64,000 nt of DNA from Pseudomonas mucidolens (GTDB lineage Bacteria; Pseudomonadota; Gammaproteobacteria; Pseudomonadales; Pseudomonadaceae): contig NZ_LT629802.1 of assembly GCF_900106045.1 (NCBI RefSeq), positions 558,001 to 622,000 of the forward strand, written 5' to 3'. Both the position numbers and the translations under genes were made by a program. Each line of letters begins with the position of its first letter. Position 1 is the stretch's first letter. The notes under the pieces are model-generated. The model saw only the letters and a list, made by a program, of their open reading frames with translations, made no database searches and had not been told where the DNA came from. This document shows positions 17,508 to 26,751 of the stretch, one piece after another.

Positions 17508-18266
17508 TTATATGAACATCCCGCCCGAGGCTTCGATGCGCTGACCGTTGATCCATTGGCTGCCGTCAGCCAACAGGGTGGAAATCGCTCCACCGATATC
17601 GTCCGGCAAACCGACCCGACCCAGGGCGGTATTGCTGGCGACGAAAGCGTTGAGTTCGGCGTTATCACGTACGCTGCCGCCACCGAAGTCGGTTTCAATG
17701 GCGCCGGGAGCCAGCGTGTTGACGCTGATACCGCGGGCTCCCAGTTCCTTGGCCTGATAGCGGGTCAGCACCTCCACCGCGCCTTTCATTGAGGCGTAGG
17801 CGGCATAGCCCGGCAGGCTGAAGCGGGCCAGGCCGCTGGAAATATTGATGATCCGGCCGCCGTCGACGATCAGTGGCAGCAGCTTTTGTGTCAGGAAGAA
17901 CGGGCCTTTGAGATGGATCGCGAGCATTTGGTCGAACTGTTCTTCAGTCGTCTCGATGAAACTGGCGTGGGTGCCGATCCCGGCGTTATTGATCAGAAAA
18001 TCAAAATGCTCCCGTGCGAAAACTTCTTGCAGCTTGTGGCCTATGTCACGGGCGAATGCCTCGAACCTGGTGCTTTGGCTGACATCCAGTTGCAACATGG
18101 CGGCGCGGCCACCGAGCTGCTCGATCTGGCTAGCGACGGCCTGAGCCTCGTCGGCCTTGCTGTGATAAGTACCGATGATATCGACGCCTTGGGCCGCCAG
18201 GTGCAAGGCCGTGCTTTTGCCCAAGCCGCGGCTGGCGCCAGTGATCAATGCGATTTTACGGGTCAT
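17508..18266 (-). CDS. SDR family NAD(P)-dependent oxidoreductase
   Basis: 252 residues of the classical short-chain dehydrogenase family: cofactor loop TGASRGLGKS (about 8-17), NNAGIG (about 91-96), active-site Ser in ISSGLA (about 141-146) and YASMK (about 156-160). Substrate is unknown. Divergent from a LysR gene (18391), which probably regulates it. It ends five bases from the convergent PACE gene. Confidence 0.94.
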   Translation of the reverse strand: MTRKIALITGASRGLGKSTALHLAAQGVDIIGTYHSKADEAQAVASQIEQLGGRAAMLQLDVSQSTRFEAFARDIGHKLQEVFAREHFDFLINNAGIGTHASFIETTEEQFDQMLAIHLKGPFFLTQKLLPLIVDGGRIINISSGLARFSLPGYAAYASMKGAVEVLTRYQAKELGARGISVNTLAPGAIETDFGGGSVRDNAELNAFVASNTALGRVGLPDDIGGAISTLLADGSQWINGQRIEASGGMFI

Positions 18267-18390
18267 GGTGAAGTCCTCTGAGCGAACGGGTAATCAGTGG
18301 GATTGAGTGTATTTGTCCGCCCGATACGTGATAAACAGCGGTAAACCGGAATCACTGGCCGGATGATCCGAACAATCACCGAGGGTCGTC

Positions 18391-19287
18391 ATGAATAAAC
18401 TGGACCTGTTGCTCACCTTCGTACGCGTCACCGAACTGTCGAGTTTTACCCAGGCCGGCGAGCGCCTGGGGCTGCCACGTTCCACGGTGTTCGAGCATGT
18501 TCAGGCGCTGGAAGAACTGTTGGGCACGCGGCTGCTGCAACGCACCACGCGCAAGGTTCAGGCGACTCAGGATGGGCGCGTGCTGTATGAGCGCAGCAAG
18601 GATTTGCTGTCGCACATGGAGGAACTGGAAGGGCTGTTTCGCCAGGATGAGACGCAATTGAGCGGACGCATCCGGGTCGACATGCCCAACGTTATGGCCC
18701 GTGAGCACATCGTGCCGCGCCTGCCGGAGTTCATGGATCGGCATCCGCTGATCGAGCTGGAGATCAGCAGCTCCGACCGGCAAGTTGATCTCCTGGCTGA
18801 AGGTTTTGATTGCGTGTTGCGTATCGGCGCGCAGCCGGATCAGTCCGTGGTGGCGCGGTTGCTGTGCAGCATGCCGATGATCAACTGCGTGAGCCGTGGT
18901 TATCTGCAGCGTTACGGCGAACCCAGGAGCTTGTCGGATCTGGCCGACCATCACCTGGTGCATTACGTCCGACCGCTGGGCGCTCGCTCGCCGGGTTTCG
19001 AATACATGCAGGGCAACAAGGTGCAGCGTGTCGCCATGGCCGGGCGGGTCACGGTCAACAGCACCGACGCCTATCAGTCGGCGTGCCTGGCCGGTTTCGG
19101 GATTGTCCAGGTGCCGGGGTTGGGCATCCGTGAATTGCTCGCGCGTGGCGAGTTGGTAGCGATCCTCCAGGACTATCCGGCACCCTCGCTGGACGTGTCG
19201 ATGCTGTACGCCGGCCAGCGTCATCTGCCCATCCGGGTGCGGGTGTTCATGGATTGGCTGGCGGCCACGTTGAAAGCGCTGCTTTAA
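18391..19287 (+). CDS. LysR-family transcriptional regulator
   Basis: 298 residues with N-terminal winged HTH (LDLLLTFVRVTELSSFTQAG and RSTVFEHVQALEE) and substrate-binding domain (SGRIRVDMPNVMAREHIVPR onward) of the CrgA/AaeR-like group that often controls neighbouring oxidoreductases. Divergent from the SDR gene, with a 124-base shared upstream region. Its 3' end overlaps by four bases the end of the convergent LysR gene. Confidence 0.93.
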   Translation: MNKLDLLLTFVRVTELSSFTQAGERLGLPRSTVFEHVQALEELLGTRLLQRTTRKVQATQDGRVLYERSKDLLSHMEELEGLFRQDETQLSGRIRVDMPNVMAREHIVPRLPEFMDRHPLIELEISSSDRQVDLLAEGFDCVLRIGAQPDQSVVARLLCSMPMINCVSRGYLQRYGEPRSLSDLADHHLVHYVRPLGARSPGFEYMQGNKVQRVAMAGRVTVNSTDAYQSACLAGFGIVQVPGLGIRELLARGELVAILQDYPAPSLDVSMLYAGQRHLPIRVRVFMDWLAATLKALL

Positions 19288-20201
19288 CGCCGCGCCGTCA
19301 ACTGCTGCGGGGCGAGGAAGGCGTCGTGAAAGTAGTCGCGGAACGCCTGCATGGCCGGGGTGAACGCCCGCTCCCGGTGCCAGGCCAGGCCGACGCTCAT
19401 CGGCGTCACGTGGTCGGTCACGCTCACGGTTTCAATGCGTTTGCCTTCCAGCGACCACGGGCGGTGCACCAGATCCGACAGAATCGCCACGCCGCTGCCG
19501 TTGGCCACCATGCTGCGTACCGCTTCCACCGAACTGGTGCGCAGCCGCACGTTGGGCGTCTGCCCGGCCTGTTGCCAATAGCGTCTGGCACTGTGTTCGG
19601 CCTCATCGACGGTCAGCAGGATATAGGGTTCCTTGGCCACGTCGGCCAGGCTGACGGCGCTGCGTTCGCATAACGGATGGTGGCTGGGCAGCCACAGGCG
19701 GCGTTCGGAGTTGAAGAGGGTTTCGGAGACAATATGCGGATGGGTGAGGTTGGCGGTCAGGACCACGGCCATGTCGAATTGCGCGTCCAGCAACCCCTGT
19801 TCGATTGCCTGGCGTTCCTGCTCGAAGACCTCGATGGTCACGTCCGGGTGCCAGTGTTCCATGCGCTGCAGGTGATGCGGCAGGAAGTAACCCAGCACGG
19901 TGTAACTGGCCGCGACCCGCAACACACCGCTGGCGCGGTAGTCCGGCAGCGGGCTGTTCAGCGCATCATCGACGCTGCGCACGATCACGTAGGCGCGGTT
20001 GAGAAAGTGGCGTCCGGCGTCGGTCAGGCTCATGCCCTGGGCCGAGCGCACAAACAGCTGGGCACCGAGCATGGCTTCGAGTTCTTTGACCGCCGTGGTT
20101 ACCGCTGACTGCGAGATGTTCAGATGGATGGCCGCCTGGGAAATCTGGCCGATTTCGGCGGTGGCGACAAAGTAGCGGACCTGGCGCAAGGTGAGTGACA
20201 T
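19284..20201 (-). CDS. LysR-family transcriptional regulator, divergent from pxpABC
   Basis: 305 residues; HTH at [20 protein letters not shown] with [18 protein letters not shown] as the recognition region, then a substrate-binding domain. The start at 20201 is chosen for its GGGGAAG site and the exact LysR N-terminus; in-frame sequence upstream is not family-like. Position opposite the 5-oxoprolinase genes suggests it regulates them, with 5-oxoproline or a related acid as the likely co-inducer (inference). Confidence 0.92.
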   Translation of the reverse strand: MSLTLRQVRYFVATAEIGQISQAAIHLNISQSAVTTAVKELEAMLGAQLFVRSAQGMSLTDAGRHFLNRAYVIVRSVDDALNSPLPDYRASGVLRVAASYTVLGYFLPHHLQRMEHWHPDVTIEVFEQERQAIEQGLLDAQFDMAVVLTANLTHPHIVSETLFNSERRLWLPSHHPLCERSAVSLADVAKEPYILLTVDEAEHSARRYWQQAGQTPNVRLRTSSVEAVRSMVANGSGVAILSDLVHRPWSLEGKRIETVSVTDHVTPMSVGLAWHRERAFTPAMQAFRDYFHDAFLAPQQLTARR

Positions 20202-20220
20202 GCGGTCTTCCCCAAAGACA

Positions 20221-20244
20221 GTTATCTGATTTTCAGAAGATAAC
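20221..20244. promoter_or_regulatory. Inverted repeat in the LysR-pxpA promoter region
   Basis: GTTATCT-N10-AGATAAC, with an inner TCTGA-TTT-TCAGA symmetry, 20 bases upstream of the LysR start. A second related inverted repeat (ATCT-N6-AGAT) follows at 20247-20260. LysR-type proteins usually bind such paired dyads between divergent genes. Confidence 0.6.
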
Positions 20245-20323
20245 CCATCTGATAATAGATCTTCCCAAGGGGTCAAGTCGCAGCCTACTTTCCGTGGCAC
20301 GATCTTTTTGCGGAGCGGCCTCG

Positions 20324-21082
20324 ATGCACACAGTGGATTTCAACTCGGACATGGGTGAAGGCTTCGGCCCCTGGACCATTGGCGATGGCGTGGACCACGA
20401 ATTGATGGGGTTTATCAGTTCGGCCAACGTCGCCACCGGCTTCCATGCCGGCGACCCCGGCACCATGCGTCGTACCGTGGAACGCGCCAAGCAGTTGGGC
20501 GTCGCCATCGGCGCCCATCCGGGCTTTCGTGACCTGGTGGGTTTCGGTCGCCGGCACATCAATGCGCCGGCCCAGGAGTTGGTCGACGACATGCTCTATC
20601 AACTCGGCGCGCTGCGCGAGATTGCCAAGGCGCAAGGCGTGACGCTGCAACACATCAAGCCCCATGGCGCGCTGTACATGCACCTGGCCCGGGACGAAGA
20701 AGTTGCGCGCCTGCTGGTGGAAAACCTGCAACGCCTGGAGCCTGGCCTGTTGCTGTACTGCATGCCCGACTCGGTGATCTGGCGGATTGCCAAGGCGCTG
20801 GGGCAACCGGTGGTGCGGGAGTTTTATGCCGACCGTGAATACGATCTCTCCGGCTCCATCGTGTTTACCCGCAGGGTTCACGCCTTGGATCCGGCAACCG
20901 TCGCAGCGCGTGTCCTGCGTGCCTGCCAGAGCGGTCTGGTACGCACCGTCGAAGGTGAAGACTTGGCGATCGAATTCGACTCCATCTGCTTGCACAGCGA
21001 CACCCCCGGCGCCCTCGATCTGGTGGAAGCCACGCGCAGGGCGCTGGATCAAGCGGGGATCGCCGTGCGCGCACCGCGTTGA
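20324..21082 (+). CDS. pxpA: 5-oxoprolinase subunit PxpA (LamB/YcsF family)
   Basis: 252 residues of the LamB/YcsF family, one part of the ATP-dependent PxpABC enzyme that opens 5-oxoproline (pyroglutamate) to glutamate. The N-terminal [13 protein letters not shown], the [11 protein letters not shown] block (near residues 39-49), AHPGFRD and IKPHGALY (near 112) are the family hallmarks, with His and Asp residues placed as in related sugar-deacetylase-like folds. GGAG lies upstream of the ATG. pxpB follows after 75 bases. Confidence 0.95.
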   Translation: MHTVDFNSDMGEGFGPWTIGDGVDHELMGFISSANVATGFHAGDPGTMRRTVERAKQLGVAIGAHPGFRDLVGFGRRHINAPAQELVDDMLYQLGALREIAKAQGVTLQHIKPHGALYMHLARDEEVARLLVENLQRLEPGLLLYCMPDSVIWRIAKALGQPVVREFYADREYDLSGSIVFTRRVHALDPATVAARVLRACQSGLVRTVEGEDLAIEFDSICLHSDTPGALDLVEATRRALDQAGIAVRAPR

Positions 21083-21157
21083 ACGATACCGGTGCCCAGA
21101 CACCGGGCCTGAATCACATTCGCCTGCCTTTCTACAATGATTCCAAGAGGAACAGAC

Positions 21158-22036
21158 ATGGCTGAAACATCCCCGATCCGCTACAGCTTTGGCGCTGATG
21201 AACATTTGTTCGCCGAGGTCAGCGAGAGCATGTCCCTGCAAGCCTTCTTCAAGGGCATGGCCGTCACCCGTGCGGTGGAACGCCTGAATCTGCCGGGTGT
21301 GCTGGATGTATGCCTGGCCAACGCCTCCTTCCAGATTCGCTTCGACCCTGACCAGATTGCCCCGCACGTGCTGCTCGACGCGGTGCAGAGTGCCGAAGCC
21401 CAGGCGGTGGCCGAGCGCACCTTGCACACCCGGATCATCGAGATCCCGGTGCTGTACAACGATCCCTGGACCCATGAAACCCTGATGCGTTTTCGCGATC
21501 GCCATCAAGACCCTGGCGGCACCGACCTGGAGTACGCCGCGCGGATCAATGGCCTGGCGGATGTCGACGGGTTTATCGCGGCTCACAGCGGCGCGCCGTG
21601 GTTTGTCTCGATGGTCGGCTTTGTCGCGGGATTGCCCTTCATGTTCCAGATGGTCGAGCGCGAGCGCCAGTTGCAGGTGCCCAAATACCTGCGCCCGCGC
21701 ACGGATACGCCGAAACTGACCCTCGGTCATGGCGGCTGTTTCGGCTGCATCTACTCAGTCCGCGGCGCCGGGGGTTACCAGATGTTCGGCGTTACGCCGG
21801 CCCCGATCTACGACCCGGCGCAACGGTTGGCCTACCTCAAGGAGCACATGGTGTTCTTCCGGCCCGGCGATATCGTGCAGTTCAAACCCATGGACCGCGA
21901 GGCTTACGACCTGGCCGTGGTCGAAGTGGAGGCAGGTCGTTTCGATTTGCGTATTCGCTCCGTGGAATTTTCCCTCGACGCCTTTCTCGCCGATCCAGTC
22001 GGTTACCCGAAAACCTTGCAGGAGGTGCTCGCATGA
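21158..22036 (+). CDS. pxpB: 5-oxoprolinase subunit PxpB (KipI family)
   Basis: 292 residues of the KipI/allophanate hydrolase subunit 1 family. Seen are EIPVLYNDPWTHETL (near 109), the GFVAGLPFMFQMV block (near 157), the GGCFGCIYSVRGAGGYQMFG segment (near 194, described by its Gly and Cys pattern) and a C-terminal RPGDIVQFKPM. It is longer than E. coli PxpB by an N-terminal section. The start MAETSPIRYSFG at 21158 has AGAGGAA upstream. Its stop overlaps the pxpC start (ATGA), so the two subunits are translationally coupled. Confidence 0.94.
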   Translation: MAETSPIRYSFGADEHLFAEVSESMSLQAFFKGMAVTRAVERLNLPGVLDVCLANASFQIRFDPDQIAPHVLLDAVQSAEAQAVAERTLHTRIIEIPVLYNDPWTHETLMRFRDRHQDPGGTDLEYAARINGLADVDGFIAAHSGAPWFVSMVGFVAGLPFMFQMVERERQLQVPKYLRPRTDTPKLTLGHGGCFGCIYSVRGAGGYQMFGVTPAPIYDPAQRLAYLKEHMVFFRPGDIVQFKPMDREAYDLAVVEVEAGRFDLRIRSVEFSLDAFLADPVGYPKTLQEVLA

Positions 22037-23004
22037 TCAAGGTCATCAAGCCGGGCCTTGCCACTTCCGTGCAGGACCTGGGGCGCGAAGGTTACTACCA
22101 CCTGGGTATCCCGCCATCCGGCGCGCTGGATCAATACGCCTTGAGTGCGGCCAATCATCTGGTGGGCAACCCGGCTGGCGCGGCCGGGCTGGAATGTACG
22201 TTGATCGGACCAGAGCTGGAGTTTCAGCAGGATGCCCTGGTGGCAATCAGCGGCGCGCTGATGTCTGCGCGCCTGGACGGTGAAGGGGTGCATCAGGACA
22301 CCGCATTCCAGGTACGTGCCGGGCAAGTGCTGCGCTTCGAGTTCCCCAAGGCTGGCGCGCGGGCTTATCTGGCCGTGGCCGGTGGTATTGACGTGCCGTT
22401 GGTGCTGGGCAGCCGGTCAACGTATGCCCTCGGGGCGTTGGGTGGATTTCATGGCCGCCGGCTGCAGGAAGGTGATCAGTTGCCTATCGGCGAGGCCAGC
22501 GGTAGCGGCCGTGCGGGCAACAGCCTGCCCATGGCGTTACGGCAATCGGTGGGCGGTGAGGTTACGTTGCGGGTAGTCCCCGGACTGTATTACGAGCGAC
22601 TGACGGCGGGCGCGAAAAGCAGTTTTTTTGCCGAGCCTTGGTCGGTCGGCTCGGAGGCTGATCGTATCGGCTATCGCTTCAAGGGCGGCAGCGCCTTGAA
22701 TTTTCAGCCGCGGGAACAACCGTTTGGCGCCGGTTCCGATCCTTCGAACATCGTCGACAGTTGTTACCCCATCGGCTCGATCCAGGTACCGGCCGGGCTG
22801 GAGCCGATTGTGCTGCACCGGGATGCGGTGTCGGGCGGTGGCTACGCGATGATTGGCACGGTGATCAGTGCTGACCTGGATCTGATCGCTCAGATGCAAC
22901 CCAATCAGCGTGCCGGGTTTGTCGCGGTGACGTTGGAAGAGGCGTTGGAGGCGCGACGGGTGTACAAAAAGCGCTTGAGGGTGATGGCTGGGTTGTTTGC
23001 CTGA
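22033..23004 (+). CDS. pxpC: 5-oxoprolinase subunit PxpC (KipA family)
   Basis: 323 residues of the KipA/allophanate hydrolase subunit 2 family (biotin-dependent-carboxylase-like domain). Hallmarks are KPGLATSVQDLGREGY at the N-terminus, GIPPSGALDQYAL (near 27), GNPAGAAGLE, AVAGGIDVPLVLGSRSTY (near 116) and SGGYAMIGTV near 272. Third gene of the operon, overlapping pxpB by four bases, with GGAGG before its start. Confidence 0.95.
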   Translation: MIKVIKPGLATSVQDLGREGYYHLGIPPSGALDQYALSAANHLVGNPAGAAGLECTLIGPELEFQQDALVAISGALMSARLDGEGVHQDTAFQVRAGQVLRFEFPKAGARAYLAVAGGIDVPLVLGSRSTYALGALGGFHGRRLQEGDQLPIGEASGSGRAGNSLPMALRQSVGGEVTLRVVPGLYYERLTAGAKSSFFAEPWSVGSEADRIGYRFKGGSALNFQPREQPFGAGSDPSNIVDSCYPIGSIQVPAGLEPIVLHRDAVSGGGYAMIGTVISADLDLIAQMQPNQRAGFVAVTLEEALEARRVYKKRLRVMAGLFA

Positions 23005-23049
23005 GGGGGCTGGGGGCATATCCGTGTTTGGTGTTTGGCTTGAGAACCA

Positions 23050-23246
23050 ACCCTCACCCTAACCCTCCCGAAACGTCGGACCGCCCCAAAGGGGCGAGGG
23101 GACTGAGTGGGGGATATTCCAGATATTTTTCGACCTGAAAGCTCGCCTTTGAATCCATAATCGACCGGGTTTTCCAGGTCGCAAAATGTCTTATTACACA
23201 TCGGTAAGTTCCCTCTCCCCTTTGGGGAGAGGGCTAGGGTGAGGGG
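23050..23246. repeat. Inverted-repeat element between pxpC and zntB
   Basis: CCCTCACCCTAACCCTC at the left and GAGGGCTAGGGTGAGGG at the right bound about 195 bases with an AT-richer centre and an inner CCCCTTTGGGG dyad. This looks like a non-coding mobile palindromic element of MITE or ERIC-like kind, common in pseudomonads; no ORF is carried. Confidence 0.75.
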
Positions 23247-23345
23247 TGTTTTTCAAGCCAAATACAAAAAAGCCAACCACCTCAGCTCAAAACAGCTCTT
23301 CGGTTCGCTGCATGACAGCGCTACGGCGAAGGCGTGACCCCACGG

Positions 23346-24368
23346 TCAATAATCCCGACGCTTGCGAAACGCCCAGCGCCCGGCAATCAGGGTAAACGTC
23401 GCTACCAGCGCCACCAGGATCCAGAACCCCTCCGGGTCCTGTGAAAGCGGTACGCCCCCGACATTCATGCCAAAGAAGCCGGCAATGATATTGATCGGCA
23501 GCGCCAGCACCGTAACCACGGTCAAGGTGAACAACGTGCGGTTGCTCTGTTCATTGAGGTTGGCGGCGATCTCTTCCTGCAACAACTTGATCCGTTCCCC
23601 CAAGGCCGTCAGGTCGTTGATGATCAGCGCAAACTCTTCGGTAGATTTGCGCAGTTCTTTCACGTCGTCTTTTTGCAACCAGTGCGGCGGGCGGTTGAGC
23701 AGGCGCAGCAATGAGCCCGGCTCCAGCGCCAGCCAGCGTTGCAAGCGCACCAACACCCGGCGCATGGCGCCCAGTTCGGCGCGGTTGTTGGACACGCGTG
23801 AGGACAGCAACTGATCCTCGATCTGGTCGACACTGAGGCTGGTGGTACGCACGATTTGTGTCAGGACTTCGCCTTGATCGCGTAACAAGTGCACCAGCAG
23901 TTCCAGCGGTGAACGAAAGCGCTCACCGGCTTTCACCGAAGAACGCAACTTGTCCACCGAGTGCAACGGTTGCAGGCGCGCGCTGACCAGCAGGCGACTG
24001 CGGGCACAGACCCATAAGGTGGAAATGTCCGATGACATCATGCTGCTGAAGTTGAACACCACGTCATTGACCACCGCCAGCAACGCCGAGTCCACATGCT
24101 CGATCCGAGTGGAGCGTGAGCCCTCTTGTAAAGACTCGAAAAACTCTTCCGGCAACTGCAGATGCGCTTGCATCCATCGCTGACAGGCAGCGTGGGTGAG
24201 GTTCAGGTGTAGCCAGAGAAACTCGTCGCTGGCCGCGGGTTGCTGTAAGGCCAGCAACGCGCTGGCCGAGTCGATTTGCTCCGCCTTTTCGCCGGGCCTG
24301 AAGCGGAAACCGTAAAGCAGGCCGAACAGGTCGGAATCCTGGTGGCTATGGTCGATGCTGTGGTTCAT
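23346..24368 (-). CDS. zntB: Zinc transporter ZntB (CorA family)
   Basis: 340-residue CorA-type metal transporter. A long soluble alpha/beta and helical domain (residues 1-270) is followed by two C-terminal membrane helices; the loop between them carries GMN in GFFGMNVGGVP (near residue 302), the CorA signature. The first helix contains the conserved NIIAGFFGMN approach. The ATG at 24368 (MNHSIDHSHQD) fits known ZntB N-termini; upstream in-frame sequence is not family-like. ZntB is known as a zinc transporter of the inner membrane, direction debated. Confidence 0.9.
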   Translation of the reverse strand: MNHSIDHSHQDSDLFGLLYGFRFRPGEKAEQIDSASALLALQQPAASDEFLWLHLNLTHAACQRWMQAHLQLPEEFFESLQEGSRSTRIEHVDSALLAVVNDVVFNFSSMMSSDISTLWVCARSRLLVSARLQPLHSVDKLRSSVKAGERFRSPLELLVHLLRDQGEVLTQIVRTTSLSVDQIEDQLLSSRVSNNRAELGAMRRVLVRLQRWLALEPGSLLRLLNRPPHWLQKDDVKELRKSTEEFALIINDLTALGERIKLLQEEIAANLNEQSNRTLFTLTVVTVLALPINIIAGFFGMNVGGVPLSQDPEGFWILVALVATFTLIAGRWAFRKRRDY

Positions 24369-24636
24369 GGCGGCTCGCGGAGGAAGGCGTCTGCGGGATG
24401 TTTCACAGGTTCGCGATGACGAATCATTGCAAGCCGATTTGACCGTTTTATGACAGCTGCCGAGGCTTCGTGGGAGATGGCCAGCATTTGCCCAACCACA
24501 CATCCGATAGGTTCAAGAAGCGTCTAGCACGGTCGATTCAATCGTAGGCGTTGTTTTTGGATGGGCAATGACTTGGCTGATAGGGACGTCTTGGCTTGCA
24601 GCAACCCTTTTTCCCTGTTTCGAGGTTTTCCCCCCG

Positions 24637-26265
24637 ATGAACTTTTTGCGAAAGTCCCTGAGAGCACAGATCTTGTCGTTGCTAGGTGGCAGCCTGCTGG
24701 CAATATTGTTGATTGCCCTGGCCTGTTTTCATTTCCTTTCCAGCAGTGTGCAGGGTTATCGCAGCTTGCTTGAAGGTCCCTTGCAGACCTCTCAACTGAT
24801 TGACGAAGCCAACCTGCAATTCAAGGTCCAGGTCCAGGAATGGAAAAACGTCCTGCTGCGCGGCAAGCAACCCCAGGACATGGATAAATACTGGGGGCAG
24901 TTCCAGGATCGCCAACAAGAAGTGCAGGGCATTTTGGCCCGCCTGGTCGCCGACACCCAGGGCGATGAGGTTCTCAAGCGCAGTATTGAAACCTTGCGCC
25001 AGGAGCATCAGATGCTGGGAGGCGCCTATCAGAAGGGTAGGGATGCGTATCTGGCAGCCGGGGCCGATGCCGCTGCCGGAGATAAAGCGGTCAAGGGCGT
25101 GGACCGTGCGGTCAGCGAACAGATGAGTGCGCTGGTAACGCAGTTGCATGAGCAGGGGAATCAGCAATCGCTGTTGATCAGCGCCTATGCCGATCGGACC
25201 ATTATCGTGGGGCTGGCAGTGATGCTGGGATCGGGGATGTTGATTGGTCTGTTCAGCCTGTGGCTGATCAACCGCAACCTGATTTTGCCTATTCGTGGGC
25301 TGATCGACTATGTGGCCCAACTGAGCCATGGGCGCTTCGCGGAGCGCGTTGCCAGTCATCGCCAGGATGAATTGGGGCACTTGGCCGAAGCCGCCAATAC
25401 CTTGCGCGATTTTCTGTCGGAAACGTTCAGCCGTTTGCAGCGCAGCGCCACCGAGCTGGTGAGTGCCAGTGGTGAGCTGAACTCGATTGCCGTGCAGATG
25501 GCGACAGGAACGCAGGACCAGTTCAGTCGCACCGATCAAGTCGCCACGGCGATGATTGAAATGTCGGCGACCGCCCAGGAAGTCGCCCGACATGCCGTCG
25601 GTGCCTCGCGGGCAGCCGATGAAGCCGATCATTCGGCGCGTGAGGGCGGTGCAGTGATGCAGGCCACCATTTCCACCATCGATCAGATGCGCAACGAGAT
25701 CCTCAACACTGGCGGCATTATCCGCCGTCTGGAAACCGACAGCGTGCGCATCGGCACGGTGCTGGAAGTGATTCGCGGGATTGCCGAGCAGACCAATCTT
25801 CTGGCACTCAACGCGGCCATTGAAGCCGCACGGGCGGGCGAGTCTGGCCGTGGTTTCGCGGTGGTGGCCGATGAGGTGCGCAGCCTGGCGCAGCGCACGG
25901 CGGCGTCGATCATTGAAATCAACCAGATCATCCAGGCGGTGCAGACAGGGGCAATCGACGCCGCCGAAGCGATCGTCAGCAGTCAGTCGTGCAGTGATGA
26001 GAGTGTCGAAAAAGTGACTCAGGCGGGTGCCATGCTCAGTCACATCACCCAGGCGGTTGAGGCGATCCGCGACATGAATCATCAGATTGCCACGGCGGCG
26101 GAGGAGCAAACGTCGGTGGCTGAAGATATTTCGCGCAACATCACGCAAATCACCACAGTTGCCACGACCAACCTGGACAACGTCCAGCGTACCGAGGCGG
26201 CCAGCCATAACCTGCGTGGTTTGTCTGGCGAATTGAACGAGGTGACCGCCCGCTTGAGTGCTTGA
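24637..26265 (+). CDS. Methyl-accepting chemotaxis protein
   Basis: 542 residues: membrane helix at about 12-36, a periplasmic four-helix-bundle-like ligand domain (about 40-185), second helix (about 190-213), HAMP domain (about 215-270, starting [15 protein letters not shown]) and a cytoplasmic signalling domain with the hairpin [20 protein letters not shown] and [15 protein letters not shown] near residue 385-415. No C-terminal CheR pentapeptide. Ligand unknown. [11 protein letters not shown] at 24637 is chosen because it places the helix normally; an ATG 23 codons upstream is possible. Confidence 0.93.
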   Translation: MNFLRKSLRAQILSLLGGSLLAILLIALACFHFLSSSVQGYRSLLEGPLQTSQLIDEANLQFKVQVQEWKNVLLRGKQPQDMDKYWGQFQDRQQEVQGILARLVADTQGDEVLKRSIETLRQEHQMLGGAYQKGRDAYLAAGADAAAGDKAVKGVDRAVSEQMSALVTQLHEQGNQQSLLISAYADRTIIVGLAVMLGSGMLIGLFSLWLINRNLILPIRGLIDYVAQLSHGRFAERVASHRQDELGHLAEAANTLRDFLSETFSRLQRSATELVSASGELNSIAVQMATGTQDQFSRTDQVATAMIEMSATAQEVARHAVGASRAADEADHSAREGGAVMQATISTIDQMRNEILNTGGIIRRLETDSVRIGTVLEVIRGIAEQTNLLALNAAIEAARAGESGRGFAVVADEVRSLAQRTAASIIEINQIIQAVQTGAIDAAEAIVSSQSCSDESVEKVTQAGAMLSHITQAVEAIRDMNHQIATAAEEQTSVAEDISRNITQITTVATTNLDNVQRTEAASHNLRGLSGELNEVTARLSA

Positions 26266-26275
26266 TCAGACACAA

Positions 26276-26305
26276 CTGCGCCGCCCGAAGGCGGCGCAGA
26301 TTTTT
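26276..26305 (+). terminator. Rho-independent terminator after the chemotaxis receptor gene
   Basis: CTGCGCCGCC, loop CGAA, GGCGGCGCAG, then ATTTTT; a perfect 10-base stem starting 11 bases after the stop codon. Confidence 0.93.
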
Positions 26306-26316
26306 CATCGATCAAC

Positions 26317-26622
26317 TCAAGTGTCTTGCTTGTTTTCCAGCACGTCGCCGGTCTTGGCGTCGAGTTTCACATCCCATTTCTTGCCGGCGGTGTCAATCAG
26401 GTCAACTTCGTAGATCAGGCGACCCGCTTCGTCGTCCAGCTCGGTATCGTGGATGGTGGCACCGGCGTGTTGGGCCAGGGCGGCCTTGTTCAGCTGTTCG
26501 AAAGGCTTCACGGCGCCGGACTGCAGCAGGCTTGGAATCTGGTCTGGACGGACGTCGGCCTGGGCCAGGCCAGCGGTCAGGGTCAAGGCGGTAGCGGCGA
26601 ACAGAGCGGTCAGGTTTTTCAT
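26317..26622 (-). CDS. PepSY domain-containing exported protein
   Basis: 101 residues with a clear signal peptide (MKNLTALFAATALTLTAGLAQ, cleavage after AQA near residue 22) and a single PepSY-like domain ending LIDTAGKKWDVKLDAKTGDV. PepSY domains are extracytoplasmic and proposed to inhibit proteases; in Pseudomonas small PepSY proteins often respond to envelope signals. A REP-free 129-base region separates it from glpQ. Confidence 0.92.
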   Translation of the reverse strand: MKNLTALFAATALTLTAGLAQADVRPDQIPSLLQSGAVKPFEQLNKAALAQHAGATIHDTELDDEAGRLIYEVDLIDTAGKKWDVKLDAKTGDVLENKQDT

Positions 26623-26751
26623 GGTGTGGATCCTTCTGGGTGAGCTGTTTAAGTGGGATCAGATTAACCCGCGCAACTTAATTCACCCTTAATTGCGCGG
26701 CACGATGAAACAGCTGTTGCGTCAAGGCTGGCCCGATCATCCGCTCTGTAC

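Noticed and set aside
24682..26208. 508-codon open frame opposite the chemotaxis receptor gene
   Set aside because: His/Gln-rich shadow frame without a start signal or domain.
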